A stretch of 64,000 nt of DNA from the NCBI RefSeq assembly GCF_047300855.1, contig NZ_CP170197.1, positions 1,550,001 through 1,614,000 on the forward strand. The letters run 5' to 3'. Made by a program: the position numbers and the translations under genes. The stretch comes from Sulfuriferula sp047300855. Lineage in GTDB: Bacteria > Pseudomonadota > Gammaproteobacteria > Burkholderiales > Sulfuriferulaceae. Below are positions 44,227-51,497 of the stretch, in pieces (the first letter of the stretch is position 1; each line of letters starts with the position of its first letter). Below the pieces are notes generated by a model. The model saw nothing but the letters and a program-made list of their open reading frames with translations, was not told where the DNA came from and did no database searches.

Positions 44227-44686
44227 TGCTTTGATTGCGTATCCCGGTCGCGTTGAGCGCCTGTGCCTGAAAGCGCTGACCACTGCAAAGACATTAGTTG
44301 GTATTGACCATTGGGGGAAAGTGAGATTTCTGAAATCGTCGCAGTCCGGCTATTTCCATGTGTTTAATCTGACAGAGCCGACTTGTCCGGAAAGTACGGA
44401 AAGCGGAAGTACAAGATCTGTTGTATGGCCGTCTCTTGCTCGGCCATTGCGGACCGTCGGCTTCGCGAGAGTTCGATTGATTATAAGTGACCGCTTTGCG
44501 GCAAGCAATTCGCAACGTGCTACAGTCACTGTGCAGCGTCAGGAGTCATTGAGGTTTTGGCGGTGAATGACTCGTCAAGGCTAAAATCGGCTGCACGATT
44601 TTGCAAACTGGTCGCTCGAAAGCCGACATCCAAATGCGCACTCAGTCGCCATTTTCCCACACTGTCAGACCGCCAATAACAACGTG
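44227..44686. other. 460-bp intergenic stretch without a gene
   Basis: No convincing coding sequence on either strand. It holds the left copy of a 93-nt inverted repeat (44441-44533). The short frames present lack ribosome sites and recognisable products. Confidence 0.6.
44441..44533 (+). repeat. 93-nt inverted repeat, left copy
   Basis: Begins CGGCCATTGCGGACCG and ends TGCTACAGTCACTGTG. The reverse complement of 48270-48362 matches it base for base apart from ten substitutions and no gaps, by my count. The two copies face each other across 3.7 kb holding the GGDEF/EAL gene, the GGDEF remnant and the SnoaL-like gene. Confidence 0.85.
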
Positions 44687-46792
44687 CTAGCCAGGTTGCA
44701 GCAGTTTTTCAAATTCGTCTGCTCGCACGGGTGCTGCAAAAAAATATCCTTGCGCATAGTCGCAGTCTGCTGACTGAAGGCTAACGCGTTGGGTTATCGT
44801 CTCCACGCCCTCTGCTATCACCTTGATTCCGAGCTTATGCGCCATCGCGATGATGGCCTGCGAGACCGATTCGTTGCTCGCGTCGCCGGCCATATCGTGT
44901 ATGAGGGACCGATCGATCTTGATGGTATCGACAGCGAATTTTTTTAGATGGGCGATGGATGAGTACCCCGCTCCAAAATCATCAACTGCCACCTCAATAC
45001 CGGCGTCATGTAGTGCGACGATTCTGTCGCTGACATTGCCCCACTCATTCAAAAAAGCTTCTTCTTTTATATCGACTGAAAGGCTATGCGGCGCCAGCCC
45101 AAGACTTTTTATATAGGCTCCCCAGTTACTTGTGTAATTGTGGTCGATGAACTGCTTGGCCGACAAGTTGATGTTGATTTGAAACGGCATTCCCAATAAA
45201 GCGCTCCATAGGCGCGAATGCAAAGCTGCTTCGGTAAATACCCAATTGCCGATCTCATCCATCACCCCGGCCTCTTCAGCAGGCCCCATAAATTGTCCCG
45301 GAAGCATCAGGCCTAACTCGGGATGGTTCCATCGCAAGAGTGCTTCTGCCTTGACAATGCGCCCCGTGGCTATATCGAGTATCGGTTGGTAATACACCTC
45401 GAGTTGTTGCTGCGGTAAGGCCACACGCAGGTCGGTGATTAACCGGGAGCTTGGTTCCACAGATTGCTCCTGATTGGGCAAGAAAAAGTTGAAACGGTTG
45501 CGCCCCGCGGTTTTCGCCACATACATCGCCTGGTCCGCGTTTTTAATAAGCTGTTCGGCTGAATTGGCATCTTGGGGGCAGAGCGTGATGCCGATAGTGG
45601 CAGAGATGTGAAGGATGTTATCGTTAATCTGAAAAGGTGTTGCGAGTTCTTTTAAGATTTTTTCAGCGACGATCTCGACATGCTCTGTGCCGATCAGGTC
45701 TGTCAGTATGACTGTGAATTCGTCACCGCCCAGACGCGCTACGGTATCGGTTGCCCGAACACACGAGCGGATGCGATCTGCTACCAGTCGCAATAAGATA
45801 TCGCCCGAATCGTGCCCAAACCTATCATTGGCTTCTTTGAAGTGATCGAGATCAATAAACAGCAAGGCGATCGGTGCACCCGTGCGTCCGGTATGTTTGA
45901 CTGACTGGTTCAGTCGATCGCCAAACAAGCGTCGATTGGGCAGGCCTGTTAATAGATCGTAGTTGGCTTTTTGCCAGTTTCTATTCTCCGAAATTTTGCG
46001 CTTGGTAATGTTGCGAGCAGTCCCGGCAACAGCTTCAACTTTGCGCCTCTTGGTAAGGACAGGGGCAAAAATGAAATCATAAAACTCCACTTCTCTACCC
46101 GGAGCTGTATAGGGAATATCTCCGCGAAATTGTTGTTTGCTGGCGATGACCTGTTGAATTTGGCCCTGCATTTCAGCCGCTGCAGAGAAATGAAGATCGA
46201 AGAAATTTGTCCCCACGATTTTATCGATGGGTAGCCCCAACAATTGAATTAGCGCTTTGTTGGCATAGGCAAACCTGCCCTCCAGGTCGAAGGTAAAACT
46301 GAGATCAGGGGAGGACGACAAAATCGTCTCGAACACGCGAGTTTGCTTGTCTCTTTCCGCTGAATAACTATCAACAGATTCGCTGACCGCCTGATCGATG
46401 GCTTCGTTAAATCGAATGATGTCCTCATTCGCGGATTTCGATACCGGCTTAGCGAGATGCGCGTCTTGCCATAGTCGGGTAACACTGGCGCGCAACGCTC
46501 GATATTCCGCCATAGCTGAAACCAAACTGAACCCCAACTCCAGGCGCTCTACGCCATGGGTTGTGGCTGCCGTTTTGGTAGCGGGGCGATGACCTTTCGA
46601 CTTTTCGGCTTGATGGAGGGGGGACTCTGGACGAGCAAGATCGGCGGCAATCGTTTCCAGCATTTTTTTGACGTGATCACGCAACATGGCTTGATCCGCT
46701 CTTTGGGATGCTGGAAACAAGGTGGCCGCGAATTTCTCCCACTCCACGAGGATGGGTTCGAGGTTCTGCAGAATAAAGTGTGATAGTCGCAT
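44687..46792 (-). CDS. RsbRD-like–PAS–GGDEF–EAL protein (c-di-GMP turnover)
   Basis: 701 residues, no membrane helix. The N-terminal ~140 residues resemble the RsbT co-antagonist N-terminal domain (LEPILVEWEKFAATLFPAS; HVKKMLETIAADL). A PAS domain follows at ~150-265 (FETILSSSPDLSFTFDLEGR). The GGDEF domain has intact RLGGDEF at 355-359 with RATD as a possible inhibitory site. The EAL domain has EAL at 483-485, NINLSAKQF and DDFGAG; the usual E-I-T-E reads D-I-K-E, a conservative change at a metal-binding position. It lies in the accessory region behind the integrase, 102 bp downstream of a GGDEF remnant on the same strand. Confidence 0.87.
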   Translation of the reverse strand: MRLSHFILQNLEPILVEWEKFAATLFPASQRADQAMLRDHVKKMLETIAADLARPESPLHQAEKSKGHRPATKTAATTHGVERLELGFSLVSAMAEYRALRASVTRLWQDAHLAKPVSKSANEDIIRFNEAIDQAVSESVDSYSAERDKQTRVFETILSSSPDLSFTFDLEGRFAYANKALIQLLGLPIDKIVGTNFFDLHFSAAAEMQGQIQQVIASKQQFRGDIPYTAPGREVEFYDFIFAPVLTKRRKVEAVAGTARNITKRKISENRNWQKANYDLLTGLPNRRLFGDRLNQSVKHTGRTGAPIALLFIDLDHFKEANDRFGHDSGDILLRLVADRIRSCVRATDTVARLGGDEFTVILTDLIGTEHVEIVAEKILKELATPFQINDNILHISATIGITLCPQDANSAEQLIKNADQAMYVAKTAGRNRFNFFLPNQEQSVEPSSRLITDLRVALPQQQLEVYYQPILDIATGRIVKAEALLRWNHPELGLMLPGQFMGPAEEAGVMDEIGNWVFTEAALHSRLWSALLGMPFQININLSAKQFIDHNYTSNWGAYIKSLGLAPHSLSVDIKEEAFLNEWGNVSDRIVALHDAGIEVAVDDFGAGYSSIAHLKKFAVDTIKIDRSLIHDMAGDASNESVSQAIIAMAHKLGIKVIAEGVETITQRVSLQSADCDYAQGYFFAAPVRADEFEKLLQPG

Positions 46793-46894
46793 GTTGTCTA
46801 TCTCTAGTTAAATCGCTATTTCTCTCACGGACTGCACCACATGGTGACAGGAAGACTCATTTCATTCGCCAAATCACCGACCAGCACAGACTGC

Positions 46895-47199
46895 TCAGGC
46901 TGGCTGCGATGGAGCGTCACTCGAAAACGAATAACCGGACTTGCTTTGCTTTGCCAAGTACATTGCGGCGTCGGCACTTTTGATCAAGGCCTCCACCGTG
47001 GTGCCATCTCTCGGATAGATCGATCAGGCTGAAGATCCCGATTCGAGAACTCTTCATTGAGGACTAAGTTTACCGACGCCAGTTCATCTCCAGACTCTTT
47101 GACCATGCCCAGGACAATCTCGCTCTCTTTCAACACTTGGGACAACGCTTTTATTGGCTCGGTGACTTGTGCTAATGTTGAAATCGGCTTCTTTTTCAT
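46895..47199 (-). pseudogene. Diguanylate cyclase remnant with large internal deletion
   Basis: The first ~58 codons (MKKKPISTLAQVTEPIKALS...) are the N-terminus of a betaproteobacterial GGDEF protein type. After the segment SNRDLQPDR the frame is wrong, and the +1-shifted frame reads SIYPRDGTTVEALIKSADAA followed by MYLAKQSKSGYSF, the extreme C-terminus of a GGDEF domain, up to a stop at 46895. The whole middle, including the GGDEF motif, is missing, and the two ends are joined out of frame. The result is a fossil; only a 71-residue peptide could still be made. Confidence 0.75.
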
Positions 47200-47644
47200 G
47201 GGGGGGCGCTATTTGGCAGCTCAGCCGCGTTACGTGGCTTCTCTTTAAATTTTGCCCGGATCACAGAAAATAAACGGTGCGGTAGCGAACGGAGTCACCT
47301 GAAGGAGGAGATCATCTGATAGCGCATGGCTTCAACGCATTGACGATTCGCACTGTTTCAAGGTGGCATCCCCTGTCCGTCATTGCCGAGTAGGACTAGG
47401 AAATCCCTGGCCAGGTATGTTTCCATAAAGCCGGCTTTGACGAAAGACTGCAACCGCTGCGGACTTGACTTACGAAAGTACGGTCTGAACGGCGCATAGG
47501 GGTCGAATGTGTGAGTTCGCCAATGTCCGCTGTCGGGCTGTTTAGTTTGTGGTGTACTAGAAAAATTATCATGCTCTGAAGCAGACGTCTGCCAACAGTC
47601 ACCCCCGACCCTCAGCGGACTTTCGAGCCTTGAAAAAAGCTGAC
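47200..47644. other. ~445-bp stretch without a recognised gene
   Basis: A short open frame on the minus strand (47358-47651) begins with a GTG inside the attC-like site but has no recognisable domain and poor coding character. The motif GCTGCGGACTTG occurs twice in and near this stretch (about 47457 and 47663). Nothing else was recognised. Confidence 0.5.
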
Positions 47645-47693
47645 GCGCCACGCCGAAGCTCAGCTGCGGACTTGCTGGAGCGCCTTGTTGGGC
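47645..47693 (-). repeat. Degenerate integron attC-like recombination site
   Basis: Read on the minus strand it starts 11 bp after the SnoaL-like stop with a perfect GCCCAAC (consensus RYYYAAC). It continues with GCTCCAGC, a short loop, GCTGAGC, and ends GTGGCGC where GTTRRRY is expected. GCTCCAGC and GCTGAGC pair with one unpaired base, the typical asymmetry of attC arms. The cleavage-side box is mutated, so the site is probably inactive. No integron integrase is in the window. Confidence 0.5.
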
Positions 47694-47703
47694 GGCGTCG
47701 GAG

Positions 47704-48123
47704 TCATCCCTTTGGCGGTGGAACCACTCCCAACTGCATCATCAGTCCAAGCGTGTCCATGATGATGCGCGTGTCCTTAATTTTTCCGCCATCCAAGCGG
47801 TCGATAACCATGCCCCAAACCGTCACAGTTTGATCCGTGGCTGGCACGCCTAAAAATGTCCCACGATGCGTACCTGTCCACTCGAACCGTGACACCACCT
47901 TGTCGCCCTCGGCTATCTGTTCTTGGACCGTCCAATGCATGTCGGGAAACGCCTCCCTCAAACCACGCAATGCGTACTTCAACCCTTCAATACCCGGCCC
48001 TTGGCCAGGAAGCGGAACTTGCTCGACCATGTCTTCCCAGAAGAACTCCCCGGCAGCATCGACTTCTCCTCTGTTCAGAACCTTCTCAATAAATTGGAGT
48101 ACAACGCTGCTGTTGGATTGCAT
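47704..48123 (-). CDS. SnoaL-like / ester cyclase family protein
   Basis: 139 residues from the ATG at 48123. The fold is the NTF2-like SnoaL type: VVLQFIEKVLNRGEVDAAGE, then YALRGLREAFPDMHWTVQEQIAEGDKVVSRFEWTGTHRG, and VTVWGMVIDRLDGGKIKDTRIIMD. Such proteins act as small cyclases, isomerases or binding proteins, and the substrate here is unknown. It stands alone in the accessory region and is followed by an attC-like element, consistent with origin as an integron gene cassette. Upstream no GTTRRRY box was found. Confidence 0.75.
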   Translation of the reverse strand: MQSNSSVVLQFIEKVLNRGEVDAAGEFFWEDMVEQVPLPGQGPGIEGLKYALRGLREAFPDMHWTVQEQIAEGDKVVSRFEWTGTHRGTFLGVPATDQTVTVWGMVIDRLDGGKIKDTRIIMDTLGLMMQLGVVPPPKG

Positions 48124-48269
48124 GATCCGTTCCCTTCGGTTGAATTGTTGAATAGCTAGCTTAGACGGCCAGCATTGGCAGAGCAACCGAAAAGTTCCAT
48201 ATGCATATGCTGCCTTGCGGCGCTTGACCGTCCGCTTCAGGGAATAACTTCGGATGGCCGCAACTGGAA

Positions 48270-48362
48270 CACAGTGACTGTAGCAATTTGCGAATTGCGT
48301 GCCGCAAAGTTGTCACTCATAATCAATCTAATTCTCGCGAAGGCGGCGGTCCGCAATGGCCG
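48270..48362 (-). repeat. 93-nt inverted repeat, right copy
   Basis: Partner of 44441-44533 in opposite orientation, 83 of 93 positions identical by my count. The motif CGGCCATTGCGG recurs a third time close by, at about 48404, without the rest of the element. Confidence 0.85.
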
Positions 48363-48644
48363 GTAAGCCGCCTATCCTAGCGATTCTGCGACGGACCGGA
48401 AGTCGGCCATTGCGGTCATATACCGTATACCGAAATGCAGTCACTCAGAAGAGGAATTGGACGTCCGCTTTCTCGAAGACGAAATGATGTTTTGGCTCCA
48501 TATCCGACCCCGACGGTCGATGACACTGACTTTCTGGTGTTGGTCCGCTTTTGCCAAACTTGTTTCTTGCCAATTATAAAACCACTTCACAACCGCGATT
48601 GCATTCCAGCAAACCGCTGTAAATCGTTGCAAATCTCATCCAAA

Positions 48645-48672
48645 CGTCATCAAAAAATAAAACTTGATGACG
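48645..48672. promoter_or_regulatory. Inverted repeat upstream of the chemosensory operon
   Basis: CGTCATCAA, a 10-nt A-rich spacer, then TTGATGACG: a perfect 9-bp inverted repeat just before the candidate -35 element. It could be an operator for a dimeric regulator or a terminator for transcription arriving from the left. The arrangement is the reverse of an FNR box. Confidence 0.35.
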
Positions 48673-48676
48673 GCAG

Positions 48677-48706
48677 TTGAAATTCAACGGGGTTTATTCT
48701 TATAGA
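48677..48706 (+). promoter_or_regulatory. Candidate sigma-70 promoter of the chemosensory operon
   Basis: TTGAAA at 48677 and TATAGA at 48701 with an 18-bp spacer. Transcription would begin near 48713, about 90 bp before the leader ORF. Confidence 0.35.
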
Positions 48707-48804
48707 AGTGCAATAAATACATTACGATCAAGTATTTGCCACGTTATTCTCCTTTTATTTTGCAAAATTCAGGCTAGTATTACCAAAGAAATGGGAGACA
48801 TGTC

Positions 48805-48867
48805 ATGATTGTTTTGCCCGCATCACTTTATTTTTCAGCAACGAGTTGGCCGCTTCATTATCCATGA
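48805..48867 (+). CDS. Short leader ORF overlapping the first cheW start
   Basis: A 20-codon frame starting MIVLPASLYF and ending WPLHYP. It has a ribosome site GGGAG with a 7-nt spacer, better than any signal in front of the following cheW ATG. Its TGA stop overlaps that ATG (ATGA at 48864-48867), so ribosomes ending the leader could start CheW. It may be a coupling device, a regulatory leader, or simply a remnant. Confidence 0.45.
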   Translation: MIVLPASLYFSATSWPLHYP

Positions 48868-49343
48868 ACGCCGAGCCGGCGATTATGGGAAAACCGGATC
48901 AACTCCTGGTTTTTACTTTGGGCGATCAGCGCTGCGCCCTGTATCTGCCAGTGGTGGACAGAGTGGTGCGTGCGGTGGAGATTAGCCCGTTGCCGAAGGC
49001 ACCGGACATCGTGCTTGGTGTGGTCAATGTGCACGGAGAAGTGATCCCGGTCATCAACGTGCGCAAGCGTTTTGGCCTGCCGCAACGGGACATTGCGCTC
49101 ACTGACCAGCTCGTCATCACCCACACGGTGCGGCGGCCGGTAGCGCTGGTGGTGGATACGGTGACCGGTGTCGTCGAATGCACCGCGCGGGAACTGGTCG
49201 TGGCGGAGGGTATCCTGCCCGAGCTTGAATATGTTCAAGGTGTGGCGAAGCTCAAGGATGGCTTGATCCTGATCTACAATCTGGAACAGTTTCTCTCCCT
49301 GGAAGAAGAAGATTCTCTGGACCAGGCCATGACCCCTCTTTGA
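48864..49343 (+). CDS. CheW-like coupling protein (WspB position)
   Basis: 159 residues from the ATG at 48864; a TTG six codons upstream is possible. A CheW domain fills the protein: LLVFTLGDQRCALYLPVVDRVVRAVEISPLPKAPDIVLGVVNVHGEVIPVINVRKRFG is typical. It links receptors to the CheA kinase at the membrane. No ribosome site of its own is visible, and the overlap with the leader ORF suggests coupling. Its stop overlaps the cheR start (TGATG). By order and size it corresponds to WspB of Wsp-type operons. Confidence 0.88.
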   Translation: MNAEPAIMGKPDQLLVFTLGDQRCALYLPVVDRVVRAVEISPLPKAPDIVLGVVNVHGEVIPVINVRKRFGLPQRDIALTDQLVITHTVRRPVALVVDTVTGVVECTARELVVAEGILPELEYVQGVAKLKDGLILIYNLEQFLSLEEEDSLDQAMTPL

Positions 49344-50800
49344 TGCAGAACATACGCTCTCCTTTTCCAGATTCACTTTTGTCCAGTCTGAGCGATTTCC
49401 TCGCTGCACAGACCGGGCTGTACTTCCCGAAAAACCGCTGGAGTGACCTGGAGCGGGGAATCGTCGCAGCCGCCCGCCAGTTCGGCATTCCGGATGCGCA
49501 AGCATGCGCGCACTGGCTGTTGTCCTTACCCCTGACGCGCAGCCAGATCGAGACCCTCGCCAGCCATTTGACCGTGGGCGAAACTTATTTTTTCCGCGAG
49601 AAGCGGAGCTTCGAGGCGCTCGAACAGCACATCCTCCCGGCGTTGCTGCATGCGCGCGAGCACACCGAACGGCGGCTGCGCATCTGGAGCGCCGGTTGCA
49701 GCACGGGCGAGGAAGCCTATTCCATCGCCATGCTCCTCGACCAACTAATCCCCGACCCTGAAAAATGGAATGTCACCATCCTGGCCACTGACATCAACCC
49801 GGCATTCCTGGGTAAGGCGGCAGCAGGAATGTACGGCGAATGGTCGTTCCGCGACACGCCGGCCTGGATCCGGGCGCGTCATTTCAAACACGGAAAAAAT
49901 GCGCGCTTCGAGATCCTGCCGCGCATCCGCAAGCGGGTGACATTTTCCTACCTCAACCTTGCCGACGACGTTTACCCTTCACTCACCAACAACACCAACG
50001 CGATGGACGTGATCTTCTGCCGCAATGTACTGATGTATTTCACCGCGGCGCGGGCGAAGCAGGTCATCGAAAACTTCCACCGCTCGCTCGTCGATGGTGG
50101 GTGGCTCATCGTCAGTCCCGTGGAAACCTCGACCAGCCTGTTTTCCGGATTCACCGCCGTCAGCTTTCCCGGAACGGTTCTCTACCGCAAGCTTACCAAC
50201 TCGGAATCGCCGGCTGTCGCAACTACTTGCCCCGCTGCGGTACCTGGCTTATTGCCCGAGACCTTGCTGCCGGAATGCCTGGTTGGGGATGCAATCCTCT
50301 CTATCCCGTTGCACAAAGCGCCGTTGAATTTGGATCGCCCGGCAGAGCAACCAGGCGAAGCACCTCTGGTCGTGGTGAATGATAACGCAGCGCCGTCCTG
50401 TGCAGCGCGGGCCTGTGCCAACCAGGGAAAGCTCACCGAAGCGGCCGAATGGTGCGAACAGGCGATTGCCGCCGACAAGCTGAATCCCGCGCACCCGTAT
50501 CTCCTCGCCACCATCCGGCAGGAGCAGGGCCACTACGACCTCGCCGTACAGGCGCTGATGCGCGCGCTCTATCTCGATCCCGATTTCGTACTCGCGCATT
50601 TCGCGTTGGGTAACCTGCGTCTGGCGCAAGGCCGCCGCCGCGAGGCGGAGCGGCATTTCAGAAATGCCTTCGCGCTCCTGCAGCGGCACCCGCGCGACGA
50701 ACCCCTGCCCGAGTCAGACGGGCTGAGCGCCGGTCGGCTGGTCGAGATCATCACATCCGTGCTGTCCAGCCTGCCGCGCGCTGCAGCGGTCGGCGTATGA
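49343..50800 (+). CDS. CheR methyltransferase with C-terminal TPRs (WspC-like)
   Basis: 485 residues. The CheR N-terminal helical part leads to HLTVGETYFFREKRSFEALEQ, then the SAM site RIWSAGCSTGEEAYSIAMLL and DVIFCRNVLMYFT. It methylates glutamates on chemoreceptors. After a Pro/Ala-rich linker (~300-355) there are TPR-like repeats (ACANQGKLTEAAEWCEQAIA; DPDFVLAHFALGNLRLAQGR), as in WspC. The start ATG overlaps the cheW stop. Confidence 0.92.
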   Translation: MQNIRSPFPDSLLSSLSDFLAAQTGLYFPKNRWSDLERGIVAAARQFGIPDAQACAHWLLSLPLTRSQIETLASHLTVGETYFFREKRSFEALEQHILPALLHAREHTERRLRIWSAGCSTGEEAYSIAMLLDQLIPDPEKWNVTILATDINPAFLGKAAAGMYGEWSFRDTPAWIRARHFKHGKNARFEILPRIRKRVTFSYLNLADDVYPSLTNNTNAMDVIFCRNVLMYFTAARAKQVIENFHRSLVDGGWLIVSPVETSTSLFSGFTAVSFPGTVLYRKLTNSESPAVATTCPAAVPGLLPETLLPECLVGDAILSIPLHKAPLNLDRPAEQPGEAPLVVVNDNAAPSCAARACANQGKLTEAAEWCEQAIAADKLNPAHPYLLATIRQEQGHYDLAVQALMRALYLDPDFVLAHFALGNLRLAQGRRREAERHFRNAFALLQRHPRDEPLPESDGLSAGRLVEIITSVLSSLPRAAAVGV

Positions 50801-50813
50801 GAGGTATTAAGGC

Positions 50814-51452
50814 ATGAGCACACCTAAGCCAGGGTCGCGAGAACAGAAAAAAGTGTCTGTCGACTGGCGCGATATAGAGCGGCGCATGGCGGCCACGCGC
50901 GCCGCGATCGAGCGCGGATCGACGCCGCCACCCGCAGAGGCACAACGCATCCTGAAGGCAAGAGCGCAGGCGCTGGCCCGGGAACCCGCGCCGGAAGAAG
51001 CCGCCAATGCGCGCATCGAGGTCGTGGAATTTCTGCTGGCCTACGAACACTACGCGGTCGAATCGCGTTATGTCCGGGAGGTCTATCCCCTGGAAAGCCT
51101 CACACCCCTACCGTGCACGCCGGCCTTCGTACTCGGCATCATCAACCTGCGCGGCGAGATACTCTCGGTCATCGACATCAGGAAATTTTTCGAGTTGCCG
51201 GAGCAAGGGCTGACCGATCTCAACAAGGTCATCGTGCTGCACTCCGAAAACATGCTCTTCGGCATCCTGGCGGATGCGATTACCGGCGTGCGCCGCATCC
51301 CCATCGCCGATATTCAGTCATCCCTGCCCACGCTCACGGATATCCGGGCAGCGTATTTGCGGGGCGTGACGCCTGATCGAACAGTCATTCTCGATGCGGA
51401 AAAACTCCTGTCCGACGCGAACATCATCGTGCAGGAGCAGGTGGATCGGTAG
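50814..51452 (+). CDS. CheW-like coupling protein with N-terminal extension (WspD position)
   Basis: 212 residues. The first ~65 residues are charged and helical (WRDIERRMAATRAAIERGST), then comes a CheW domain: EVVEFLLAYEHYAVESRYVREVYPLESLTPLPCTPAFVLGIINLRGEILSVIDIRKFF. It is preceded by GAGAGG and 13 bp from the cheR stop. A second, larger CheW after CheR is the order of Wsp operons (WspD). Two different CheW proteins may serve the two receptors encoded next. Confidence 0.88.
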   Translation: MSTPKPGSREQKKVSVDWRDIERRMAATRAAIERGSTPPPAEAQRILKARAQALAREPAPEEAANARIEVVEFLLAYEHYAVESRYVREVYPLESLTPLPCTPAFVLGIINLRGEILSVIDIRKFFELPEQGLTDLNKVIVLHSENMLFGILADAITGVRRIPIADIQSSLPTLTDIRAAYLRGVTPDRTVILDAEKLLSDANIIVQEQVDR

Positions 51453-51497
51453 CGGACAAATGGTTCCTGGCTCGACAGAAAAACAAGGAGAACAGTG

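Larger units (their letters stand above)
48124..48804. other. ~680-bp intergenic region upstream of the chemosensory operon
   Basis: No convincing gene on either strand. It contains a short palindrome CATATGCATATG near 48198, the right copy of the 93-nt inverted repeat (48270-48362), a 9-bp inverted repeat (48645-48672) and a candidate promoter (48677-48706). Base composition is more A/T-rich than in the genes on the right. Confidence 0.6.

Noticed and set aside
47358..47651. 97-residue minus-strand frame next to the attC-like site
   Set aside because: It starts with a GTG inside the recombination site, has no ribosome site and no recognisable domain, so I could not support it as a gene.
48645..48672. 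FNR/CRP-type operator
   Set aside because: The half sites point outward (ATCAA...TTGAT), the reverse of the FNR consensus, and spacing does not fit.
48435..48680. 81-residue plus-strand frame upstream of the chemosensory operon
   Set aside because: Composition is not gene-like and it covers the inverted repeat and promoter candidates; no homologue type is recognised.
42674..48804. Second copy of the guaA 3' end (attR)
   Set aside because: I looked for repeats of the last bases of guaA and found no convincing match within the window, so no right attachment site is called.
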